A stretch of 5,651 bases of DNA from DASVBJ01 sp036375895 (GCA_036375895.1 DASVBJ010000371.1:1-5651); one strand, 5' to 3'. Numbered from the stretch's first letter, positions 1 to 5,578 are shown. Numbers and translations: made by a program. The notes: generated from the letters alone by a model not told the origin.

Positions 1-1504
1 GGAGCACGCTGAGCGCGTCGTCCAGGCGACCCGCGATCTGCTCTGGCGTGAGGACCGGGATGCAGGCGGCGGCCAGCTCCAGCGCGAGCGGGATGCCATC
101 AAGCCGGTAGCAGATCTCCGCGACCGCTTTCGCGTTGCCCGGCGTGACCCGGAAATCGGCGACGGACGCGGATGCGCGCTGGCCGAACCGCTCCACTGAG
201 GCGATCTCGGTGAGCTCGTCGAGCCCCGGAAGGTGGGCCAGGTCGGGCACGCCGAGCGACGGGGTTCGCCATGCGACCTCGCCCTCGGTCCGCAGCGGCT
301 CTCGACTCGTGGCCAGGACGGACAGCCCCGCGCAGCCGCGCAGCAGCCCAGCGACGACCCGGGCACATTCGTCGAGCAGGTGCTCGCAGTTGTCCAGGAC
401 CAGCAGCGCCTGGTGGTGCCTGAGCTGGGCCACAAGTGATTCGACGCCGGCGGGATGCGACGGCAGGTCCAGCCCGAACGAGCGGGCGACCTGCGCCACG
501 ACCAGGTCACCGTCGTCGAGCGCCGCCAACTCCACCAGGTAGACACCGCTGTGATAGTCAGCCGCGCGCCGGCGGGCCAGCTCGACGGCCAGCGTCGTCT
601 TGCCCGCACCTCCCGGTCCGGTGAGCGTCAGCAGCCGAGTACGGGCGAGCATCCCTTCCAGCTCGGAGAGCTCCCGCGCCCGCCCGACGAGCGTGGTCAG
701 CGGCGAGGGAAGGTCGCCGGTGTCCCGAGTGCTCGGGGCCTCGACGGGCTCCGGCCGGTCGGCGGTCAGCAGGTCCCGGACGACCTGCCGGGTCTCGGGC
801 TCGGGCTCGGCGGCGAGCAGCTCGTCCAGGACGGTCCGCAGCCGCTCGAAGACGAGCAGGGCCTCCGAGCGGCGGCCGGCGGCGGCGAGCGCCCTGATCA
901 TCGCGCGGTGAGCGGGCTCGTGGAGCGGGTCGGCGCTCACCACCGGGGCGAGCAGCGCAAGGGCGAGCTCCGGCTCGCCTGCATCCAGGTGCGCCTCGAC
1001 CAGGTCCATGACCAGCCGTGACCGCCACTCCTTGAACCTGCTGATATGGGGCTGTGCCCACGGCTCGTAGGTGTCCTCGGGCAGCAGCTCGGCGGGCCAC
1101 CCGTCGAGCGCTCGGGTGAGTGCCACCCGATCTCCGGAGGCCTCGGTCTCCCGCACCGCCTGCTCGAGCTGCTCGAGATCCGTGACCAGGTCATGACCCG
1201 ACCCCAGCACCACGAGGTCACCGTGCAGGCCGACGACCTCGGCGCCGTCGATGCCGGTCGACGAGATCGCTTTCCGGGCCGCGTGCAGCACCTGGTGAAG
1301 GTTGTTGCGAGCCGCGGCCGCGGACAGGTGTGGCCACAGCGCGTCCATCACGCGGTCGCGGTGGATCTGGTGCCGCGGCTGCAGTGCGAGGAGCTTGACC
1401 AGTGTCTGTGCCTTGCGCAGCCGCCAGGCGTCCGCAGCGACCCTGGCCCCCGCCACCCGGACGCCGAAGCCGCCCAGCAGTTGGACCTGCACGGCTTCAC
1501 CCAA
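1..1504 (-). CDS. SARP/AfsR-type transcriptional regulator with BTAD and NB-ARC-like ATPase domains (3' end outside window)
   Basis: This is the first 501 residues of a large cytoplasmic regulator of the AfsR/SARP class, which binds DNA through an OmpR-like winged helix and couples this to a nucleotide-binding switch. In order: winged helix at about 5-88 (starts VQVQLLGGFGVRV; later WRLRKAQTLVKLLAL and ALWPHL); bacterial transcriptional activation (BTAD) domain at about 95-243, ending in EPEPETRQVVRDLL; then an STAND/NB-ARC ATPase from about 270. Its P-loop is GPGGAGKTT at 296-304 (Lys302), Walker B is LLVLDN with Asp371, an ATSREPL segment follows near 400, and a DGIPLALEL motif lies near 470. 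The reading frame is unbroken. The usual C-terminal TPR or LuxR-type region would lie beyond base 1. An in-frame TAG at 1577-1579 limits the start, and no ATG follows it; TTG at 1504 has an ideal ribosome site, while GTG at 1492 is the alternative. The family call is firm; the targets are unknown. Confidence 0.93.
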   Translation of the reverse strand, partial: MGEAVQVQLLGGFGVRVAGARVAADAWRLRKAQTLVKLLALQPRHQIHRDRVMDALWPHLSAAAARNNLHQVLHAARKAISSTGIDGAEVVGLHGDLVVLGSGHDLVTDLEQLEQAVRETEASGDRVALTRALDGWPAELLPEDTYEPWAQPHISRFKEWRSRLVMDLVEAHLDAGEPELALALLAPVVSADPLHEPAHRAMIRALAAAGRRSEALLVFERLRTVLDELLAAEPEPETRQVVRDLLTADRPEPVEAPSTRDTGDLPSPLTTLVGRARELSELEGMLARTRLLTLTGPGGAGKTTLAVELARRRAADYHSGVYLVELAALDDGDLVVAQVARSFGLDLPSHPAGVESLVAQLRHHQALLVLDNCEHLLDECARVVAGLLRGCAGLSVLATSREPLRTEGEVAWRTPSLGVPDLAHLPGLDELTEIASVERFGQRASASVADFRVTPGNAKAVAEICYRLDGIPLALELAAACIPVLTPEQIAGRLDDALSVL

Positions 1505-1510
1505 GATCCG

Positions 1511-1520
1511 CTCCTCCTCC
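1511..1520 (-). promoter_or_regulatory. Ribosome binding site supporting a TTG start for the SARP-type regulator
   Basis: The minus strand reads GGAGGAGGAG, six bases before TTG at 1504-1502. This is near-perfect complementarity to the 16S rRNA tail at good spacing. The alternative GTG at 1492-1490 would sit 18 bases from this site, which is too far. The TTG is therefore the preferred start. Confidence 0.65.
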
Positions 1521-1635
1521 CGCCGGGCTCCAGGCGGACTCGGCTGGACCGTCCCGTCGATGTGGCGTGTCCGCGCCTAACCGGAGCGTCGCTGCTGACC
1601 CGCCGCGTGGCAAGCGCGAGGGGGACCAAGCGGAT

Positions 1636-1678
1636 CTGAGGTCGAGGCCGGGACAGACGTGCCCGGCCTCGACCTCAG
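1636..1678 (-). terminator. Perfect 17-bp hairpin, terminator of the rpf gene
   Basis: The arms 1636-1652 and 1662-1678 are perfectly complementary over 17 bp around a 9-base loop (ACAGACGTG). The hairpin begins 15 bases after the stop codon of the minus-strand rpf gene and lies before the regulator that follows on the same strand. No T-rich tract follows, as is common for terminators in GC-rich actinomycetes. It should separate the two genes, so the regulator probably has its own promoter in 1505-1635; I see no convincing -35/-10 pair there. Confidence 0.8.
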
Positions 1679-1693
1679 GCGTGTGCTGAGCCG

Positions 1694-2416
1694 TCAGCGG
1701 ATGTCGAGGTGCTCTCCGGGGAAGATCAGGTCGGGGTCTTCGACCGTGTCGCGGTTGTGTGCGTAGATCGCCGGCCATCCACCGCGAACGGAGAACCGCT
1801 CGGCGATCCCGGACAGGGTGTCGCCCGGCTTGACGGTGTAGCTCTGCGCCGCGGATGTCTCGGCACCCGCGCCGGCGGACTGGTTCGCGTGCGAGTGGTC
1901 GGCCTCGGAGGGCTTCCGGTGCTTCGCCTTGTGGTGGGGGAGTGCCTTGCGCTCGAGTGACCGGCTCGCGCGATGGGCGCCGGAACGCACCGCGTCCGCT
2001 TGGGCCTTCGCGGCGGCAGTCTGACCGCGCAGACCGAGCTTGACCGAGCACGCCGGCCACGCACCCCAGCCCTGGCCGTCCAGCACCTTCTCGGCGACGG
2101 CGATCTGGGCCTCACGGGTGGCCAGGTCGGCCCGCGACGCGTACGAACCCCCGCCGTACGCCCGCCACGTCGACGCGGTGAACTGCAGTCCACCGTAGAA
2201 GCCGTTGCCGGTGTTGATGTGCCAGTTGCCACCGGACTCGCACTGCGCCAGGGCGTCCCACGGGCCGGTGGCGGCCTGGGCGGAGTCGGCGATGCCGATG
2301 GCCGGCGCCGCGAGGGCGACCGCGGTGGCGCCGGTCGTCACCGCGGCACGCGTGGCCACGGTGGAGCGGGTGATCCGAGAGGGCCGGCGGTGCCGGCCCC
2401 GGTAACGCTGGGACAT
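1694..2416 (-). CDS. rpf: Secreted resuscitation-promoting factor: Rpf catalytic domain plus LysM
   Basis: The 240-residue protein is a secreted peptidoglycan-cleaving enzyme of the resuscitation-promoting factor family, which remodels the wall during growth, germination or exit from dormancy. A basic N-terminus and hydrophobic stretch (about 20-43) form a signal peptide with likely cleavage at AQA-A near 48-49. The Rpf domain (about 51-124) has the lysozyme-like core: WDALAQCESGGNW with the expected catalytic Glu60, GNGFYGGLQF, and AWPACS. Cys59 and Cys123 match the family disulfide. A Lys/His/Ala-rich linker (about 130-190) leads to a C-terminal LysM domain (192-239, YTVKPGDTLSGIA) that binds peptidoglycan. 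The architecture matches Micrococcus Rpf and Streptomyces RpfA. The frame is open upstream to 2602, but that stretch is the riboswitch; ATG at 2416 has a GAGAGG site six bases ahead and starts a normal signal peptide. It is followed by its own terminator. Confidence 0.96.
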   Translation of the reverse strand: MSQRYRGRHRRPSRITRSTVATRAAVTTGATAVALAAPAIGIADSAQAATGPWDALAQCESGGNWHINTGNGFYGGLQFTASTWRAYGGGSYASRADLATREAQIAVAEKVLDGQGWGAWPACSVKLGLRGQTAAAKAQADAVRSGAHRASRSLERKALPHHKAKHRKPSEADHSHANQSAGAGAETSAAQSYTVKPGDTLSGIAERFSVRGGWPAIYAHNRDTVEDPDLIFPGEHLDIR

Positions 2417-2422
2417 GGAGTA

Positions 2423-2428
2423 CCTCTC
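2423..2428 (-). promoter_or_regulatory. Ribosome binding site of rpf, abutting the riboswitch closing stem
   Basis: The minus strand reads GAGAGG, six bases before the ATG at 2416. Its first base directly follows the last base of the riboswitch P1 3' arm (2434-2429). This site fixes the start and places ribosome access next to the ligand-controlled stem. Confidence 0.7.
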
Positions 2429-2594
2429 GACGCCTGCGAGGTGAGCTGTCGGGTTCGGGCGGAGAGATCGCCCGGCCGCTGCTGCGGCTTCACCCCAAGG
2501 CGTCGCGGGGGACGCCAACACACCTGGGTCCCCCGCTCCTGCCCTTCCGAAGTAGACGATGGTGCCCGTGCCCACGTGGGCGGGACTCGGCGTC
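2429..2594 (-). promoter_or_regulatory. c-di-AMP (ydaO/yuaA-type) riboswitch controlling rpf
   Basis: On the minus strand the leader matches the ydaO consensus in order: 5' P1 arm GACGCC (2594-2589) followed by GAGTCC; a core block GGGGGACCCA; a block GGGGTGAAGCCGC; then CCGAACCCGACAGCTCACCT; and the 3' P1 arm GGCGTC (2434-2429). The B. subtilis ydaO aptamer has the same order (GGGGGAACCA, GGGGUGAAUCC, CCGAACCCGUCAGCUAAC) closed by a 6-bp P1. Such elements control rpf genes in actinomycetes, where c-di-AMP lowers expression. Between the first two core blocks is an extra hairpin (2516-2499) whose arms copy the P1 arms. No separate terminator hairpin with a U-tract lies between the aptamer and the ATG, so control may be translational. 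The family identification rests on remembered consensus blocks and the P1 pairing. Confidence 0.93.
2499..2516 (-). repeat. Inserted hairpin inside the riboswitch that duplicates both P1 arms
   Basis: On the minus strand GGCGTC (2516-2511) and GACGCC (2504-2499) can form a 6-bp hairpin around the loop CCCCGC. These hexamers are identical to the 3' and 5' arms of the riboswitch closing stem, so alternative pairings with P1 are possible. Confidence 0.7.
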
Positions 2595-2620
2595 CGTGGC
2601 ACGGGCCCGCGAGCTGCGGA

Positions 2621-2640
2621 CCTCGGAAAGGTCGCCGAGG
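2621..2640. repeat. Inverted repeat CCTCGG-8-CCGAGG
   Basis: Six-base arms (2621-2626 and 2635-2640) flank 8 bases in the rpf upstream region. It could be a hairpin at the start of the rpf leader or an operator. It shares the half-site CTCGG/CCGAG with the repeat at 2706-2720. Confidence 0.4.
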
Positions 2641-2655
2641 CGCTGCTGCCCGGTC

Positions 2656-2681
2656 AATCCGGAAGTCCGTTTTGCCGGATT
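2656..2681. repeat. Inverted repeat AATCCGG-12-CCGGATT, candidate operator
   Basis: Seven-base arms (2656-2662 and 2675-2681) are separated by 12 bases, in the middle of the divergent intergenic region and in its most AT-rich part, where promoters would be expected. The centre-to-centre arm spacing is 19 bases, about two helical turns, which would suit a dimeric regulator. No named operator consensus is recognised. Confidence 0.4.
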
Positions 2682-2705
2682 TGTGGCGAAAATGACGACG
2701 CGATA

Positions 2706-2720
2706 TCTCGGTAGCCGAGA
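2706..2720. repeat. Inverted repeat TCTCGG-TAG-CCGAGA
   Basis: Six-base arms flank 3 bases, 117 bp upstream of the GTG start at 2837. It reads as a 15-bp palindromic operator candidate or a small hairpin. I could not assign a regulator or a firm promoter near it; the nearest -35/-10-like boxes on the plus strand (TTGTGG at 2681, TATCTC at 2704) are weak. Confidence 0.35.
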
Positions 2721-2836
2721 CGGCGAGCGCAGACCGTAGGAGGGCAGGCAGAGCCTAGGCTTGTCCGCGTTGGCGTTCAGCGGACGCGACGCTCTGCACC
2801 GGGTGGGGGCGTCTACCTGGCGAGGGAGGACGCGTC

Positions 2837-3322
2837 GTGACAACGAAGAGTGACTTCACCGAAGAGGAATGGGTCCGGATCCGGCGGGCGCCGTTCGTGG
2901 CCGGGATGGCGATCTCCCTGGCGGACCCTGGCGGTCCGATCGAGATGGCCAAGGAGACGATGGCGACGATCAGGTCAGCGACCAACCCGCCGAGTCGCGA
3001 GCAGCTGCTCGCGGAGGTCGCACTGGACATCCAGTCCATGACCCAGCAGAAGCAGAACCCCCTCCACGACTACACGCTGAGCAAGGAAGCGCAGGCCGGG
3101 CATCAGGTCCTGGACGAGCTGCGGGCGGTGAAGGGCATCGTGGCGTCGAAGGCGACACCCGAGGAGTCCGGTGCCTTCAGTGAATGGCTGCTCGCGACCG
3201 CGCAGGCAGCCGCCGACGCCGCCAAGGAGGGCGGGTTCATGGGCTTCGGTGCCCAGCAGGTCAGTCAGGGCGAGAAGGACATGCTGGATCAGGTGCGGTC
3301 AGCCCTCGAAGACTTGCCCTGA
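2837..3322 (+). CDS. Uncharacterised alanine-rich, helical cytosolic protein
   Basis: I cannot name this 161-residue protein. It begins at GTG 2837, six bases after a good ribosome site (GGGAGGA, 2824-2830). It has no signal peptide, membrane segment or cysteine, so it is probably cytosolic. It is mainly predicted helix. Features are an N-terminal acidic/basic start (DFTEEEWVRIRRAPF), a hydrophobic stretch VAGMAISLADPGGP (21-34), an Ala/Glu-rich middle, and a glycine turn EGGFMGFGAQQVSQGE (131-146) before a last helix. The layout of amphipathic helices with ADPxGP and GFxGFG turns recalls small all-helical bacterial proteins annotated only as hypothetical; this is an impression, not a homology result. 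It is divergent from rpf across an intergenic region rich in inverted repeats. It is probably monocistronic, since a hairpin and 136 bp separate it from the next gene. Codon use matches its neighbours. Confidence 0.88.
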   Translation: MTTKSDFTEEEWVRIRRAPFVAGMAISLADPGGPIEMAKETMATIRSATNPPSREQLLAEVALDIQSMTQQKQNPLHDYTLSKEAQAGHQVLDELRAVKGIVASKATPEESGAFSEWLLATAQAAADAAKEGGFMGFGAQQVSQGEKDMLDQVRSALEDLP

Positions 3323-3338
3323 CCACGCGCGCGTCCCG

Positions 3339-3367
3339 TTGGTGATCCATCGGCGGATGGGGACCAA
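3339..3367 (+). terminator. Possible hairpin terminator after the uncharacterised gene
   Basis: Outer arms TTGGT (3339-3343) and ACCAA (3363-3367) and inner arms CCATC (3347-3351) and GATGG (3356-3360) form an interrupted stem with a GGCG loop, starting 16 bases after the stop at 3322. There is no T-tract, and the small asymmetric internal loop weakens the call. The remaining gap to 3458 shows no clear promoter; ACGGG and CCCGT around 3415-3430 could form another short hairpin. Confidence 0.4.
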
Positions 3368-3458
3368 TGGCCCCGGATAGGGGACCTCTGGACGGACCCC
3401 ACCAGCACCTGCGGACGGGATCTTTGCCCGTGGGTGCTCACGGGGAGCGGGGGTCGGG

Positions 3459-3830
3459 ATGAGTAAGCAAGGTGCGGCACGCGCGGCCGCGGTCGTGCTG
3501 CTGGTCGTCCTCGGAGGCACGGTGCCCGCGGCCGCGGCGGAGGACCCGCACGCGCACCACGGCGCCGGCCACAGCGCCGGCCACGGCACCGGGCAGCCGG
3601 CGACCGGGCAGCCGGCGACCGAGCACGACCACTCCGGCGACCAGCCTGCCGACCCACCGCAAGACCACAACGACCACGGGGGCCGCCCCGACGCCGTCTC
3701 GACAAGCCGCAGGACGGCCGTGCTCAGCGGCTTCGGTGCGGTGAACTCGGCGGTTCTGGCCGGGGCGCTCCTGATGCGCCGCCGAGCCCGTCGTACCGGC
3801 AGGCGCACCGCACGGGGGAATCACCGATGA
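3459..3830 (+). CDS. Small exported histidine-rich protein with C-terminal membrane anchor
   Basis: The 123-residue protein has an N-terminal signal peptide (hydrophobic core about 9-20, cleavage likely after the AAAA ending at residue 27). A low-complexity His/Gly/Asp/Pro segment follows, with nine histidines between 31 and 73 (HAHHGAGHSAGHG, EHDHSGDQ, QDHNDH). A single hydrophobic helix (about 86-106) precedes an Arg-rich tail, RRRARRTGRR, which by the positive-inside rule should be cytoplasmic and leave the His-rich part outside. Clustered HxHH and HDH motifs suggest binding of Cu, Ni, Zn or Co; this is inference. There is no lipobox and no cysteine. ATG 3459 follows a G-rich ribosome site (GGGGAGCGGGGG, 3442-3453). 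Its stop overlaps the start of the next gene (ATGA), so the two are probably translationally coupled and work together. The family is not recognised, and low complexity makes homology assignment unreliable. Confidence 0.85.
   Translation: MSKQGAARAAAVVLLVVLGGTVPAAAAEDPHAHHGAGHSAGHGTGQPATGQPATEHDHSGDQPADPPQDHNDHGGRPDAVSTSRRTAVLSGFGAVNSAVLAGALLMRRRARRTGRRTARGNHR
3588..3617 (+). repeat. Two tandem copies of a 15-bp unit inside the histidine-rich gene
   Basis: The unit ACCGGGCAGCCGGCG is present twice without mismatch at 3588-3602 and 3603-3617, encoding the repeated TGQPA segment. Being in frame, it changes linker length by five residues per copy. Just upstream, two near-identical 12-bp units encode the GAGHSAGH part. 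Confidence 0.85.
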
Positions 3831-5236
3831 GCAGCACGCAGGACAGGGACATCAGCGTCACGACGCAGGGAGGGCCGCCAACCAGGCCCGGGCCGGGGAG
3901 GAACCTGCTCGACAACCGCACCGTGTCGGCGCTGGTCCGCAGCCGGTGGTACCCGACGATCCTGCAGATCCCGGTGGCCGCGGTCTTCGGCCTGGTCGCC
4001 TACCAGCTGCTGTCCGGTCCTGCGGCGGCGCACGACAACGCCGGCACGGCGCTGATGTGGGTGCTGTGGTGGCCGGTGATCCCCATCACCTTCTTGCTCC
4101 TCGGCCGGTTCTGGTGCGCGGTGTGCCCCTTCGCCACGTTGAGCGATCTCGTCCAGAAGCTGGTCGGCGTGCATCGCCCGGTACCGCGGCTCCTGAAGTC
4201 GTACGGGATCTGGGTGATCGACGCCTCGTTCATCGCGATCACGTGGGCAGACCACGTGTGGGGTGTTGTCGGGTCGCCGTGGGGCTCGGGAGTCCTGCTG
4301 CTCCTGCTCACCACTGCGGTGATCGCCAGCGGCGCGTTCTTCCAGCGACGGACGTTCTGCCGCTACCTGTGCTTCCTCGGCGGACTCTCCGGAAACTACT
4401 CCCGGGCCGGCATGCTGCAGCTGCGCGCCGATCCCGATGTCTGCGCACGATGCAGGTCGCGCGCCGCCTGCTACAACGGCACGGACTCGACGCAGCCGTG
4501 CCCGCTGTTCACCTTCCCGCGATCGATGGACAGCATGGCCAACTGCAACCTGTGCGCGAACTGCATCAAGTCGTGTCCGCACGACGCCATCTCGCTCACC
4601 CTGCGGCCACCCGGCCGCGAGCTGTGGCTGGTCGGCCGCGCTCGCGTCGAGGAGTCGTTCCTCGCTATGGCCATCATGGGCATCGTCCTGATCCAGAACG
4701 TCACCATGCTCACCGTCTGGCAGGACCTGCTCGACTGGGTAGCGGCGACCTCTGGCATCACCAGCTACCCGGTCATCTTCTCTCTCGCGTTCGTCGTGGC
4801 AGTGACGCTGCCGGTCGTGGTCCTCATGGTCGCTGCACGTCTCGCCGCACCGGCCAGCCGCGAGACCGTGAAGCAGAACTTCGCCCGGTTCGGCTATGCG
4901 CTCATCCCGCTCGACGTCGCCGCCCACCTCGCGCACAACCTCTTCCACCTTCTCGCCGAAGGGAAGTCGGTCCTCTACACCGTCGGCAACCTGTTCGGCG
5001 GCACGGCACGCGGCCCCGCTGCCGTCGTCGACACGGCGACGATCCAGCTCCTGCAGTACGCCTTGCTCGCCGCCGGCGCCGCCCTCTCCGTGCACGTCAC
5101 CCGCAAGATCGCGATCAACCGCCATGGAGCCACGGCCAGGGCCAAGCGGGTCGTCACGCCGTTCGTCGTCACGGTGCTGCTGTTCGCGGCCGTGAACGCG
5201 TGGCTCTTCGCGCTGCCGATGACCCACCGGATGTAG
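3827..5236 (+). CDS. Polytopic membrane iron-sulfur protein, NapH/NosR/CcoG-like
   Basis: This 469-residue inner-membrane protein resembles the NapH, NosR and CcoG (FixG/RdxA) polyferredoxins, which pass electrons from quinol across or along the membrane. About eight hydrophobic segments are visible (near 42-63, 75-94, 127-143, 152-172, 277-300, 313-338, 402-424 and 441-463), plus a possible ninth at 355-378. The family's paired membrane-edge cysteine motifs are FWCAVCP (Cys97, Cys100) and FCRYLCFLGG (Cys178, Cys182). A cytoplasmic ferredoxin-like insert has Cys206, 209, 215 and 225, then a canonical CxxCxxCxxxCP at 240-251, enough for two 4Fe-4S clusters. In the second edge motif the usual CP is CF. 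A late segment holds HLAHNLFH (His367, 370, 374), possible haem or metal ligands. ATG 3827 overlaps the stop of the histidine-rich gene by four bases (ATGA). No NosZ, Nap or cbb3 genes are in the window, so the substrate is open. Confidence 0.92.
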   Translation: MSSTQDRDISVTTQGGPPTRPGPGRNLLDNRTVSALVRSRWYPTILQIPVAAVFGLVAYQLLSGPAAAHDNAGTALMWVLWWPVIPITFLLLGRFWCAVCPFATLSDLVQKLVGVHRPVPRLLKSYGIWVIDASFIAITWADHVWGVVGSPWGSGVLLLLLTTAVIASGAFFQRRTFCRYLCFLGGLSGNYSRAGMLQLRADPDVCARCRSRAACYNGTDSTQPCPLFTFPRSMDSMANCNLCANCIKSCPHDAISLTLRPPGRELWLVGRARVEESFLAMAIMGIVLIQNVTMLTVWQDLLDWVAATSGITSYPVIFSLAFVVAVTLPVVVLMVAARLAAPASRETVKQNFARFGYALIPLDVAAHLAHNLFHLLAEGKSVLYTVGNLFGGTARGPAAVVDTATIQLLQYALLAAGAALSVHVTRKIAINRHGATARAKRVVTPFVVTVLLFAAVNAWLFALPMTHRM

Positions 5237-5531
5237 CTGCTCCGCCGCACCGATGCGATGCGTCTCCGCGGGGTCTTCACCACCGAGCCGGCAGCCCCGT
5301 CGAGGGTGATCTTGGCGTAGTCCGAGATAGCCATGGACACCTAGCCGCAAGAGTGCTGCGAAGTCCGCCGCGATTGCTGTGAGCAACAGAGCGATGACGG
5401 TGTGTATCCGGACACGCTCAGGACCTCGACAGACCCGGGGGACGTCTGGTCAACCGCCTCGGTTGCCGGGCCGAGACGGTCATCCGAACGGACTATGGCG
5501 TTCGGCGTATCCCTGGTGGAAGTTGATCGCC

Positions 5532-5578
5532 GACAGGTCCGGGCGACCTGTCTCGCCCGACGTCCGGCGCTGCGCCGG
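5532..5578. terminator. Two adjacent hairpins, possible bidirectional terminator
   Basis: GACAGGTC (5532-5539) and GACCTGTC (5545-5552) form an 8-bp stem with a 5-base loop. Twelve bases later CCGGCGC (5564-5570) and GCGCCGG (5572-5578) form a compact second hairpin. They lie 296 bp after the stop of the Fe-S gene, so they may end its transcript late or serve a gene beyond the right edge. There is no T-tract. Confidence 0.35.

Noticed and set aside
1046..1639. A 197-codon plus-strand frame opposite the SARP-type regulator
   Set aside because: The minus strand reads through winged-helix and BTAD motifs without interruption; the plus-strand product has no family features.
2417..2602. N-terminal extension of the Rpf protein to ATG 2602
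   Set aside because: The extension would translate the c-di-AMP riboswitch and put 62 residues before a normal signal peptide; ATG 2416 has its own ribosome site.
1973..2695. A 240-codon plus-strand frame opposite rpf
   Set aside because: It is a shadow of rpf and its riboswitch, with an Arg/Gly-rich product and no recognisable domain.
2681..2709. TTGTGG and TATCTC as a promoter for the gene at 2837
   Set aside because: The spacing of 17 is right but each box matches only three consensus bases, and such matches are common by chance.
3541..3720. CRISPR-like or mobile-element repeats in the His-rich gene
   Set aside because: The repeats are short, in frame and contiguous without spacers; they encode low-complexity protein. 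No transposase, integrase or CRISPR pattern occurs in the window.
3946..5382. A 478-codon plus-strand frame overlapping the Fe-S gene
   Set aside because: It is a shifted frame of the same gene with an Arg/Ala/Pro/His-rich product, no ribosome site and no recognisable domain.
3821..5386. A 521-codon minus-strand open frame opposite the Fe-S gene
   Set aside because: It is the antisense shadow of the real gene in GC-rich DNA; the product is charged low-complexity sequence, while the plus strand has ordered membrane helices and ferredoxin cysteine motifs.
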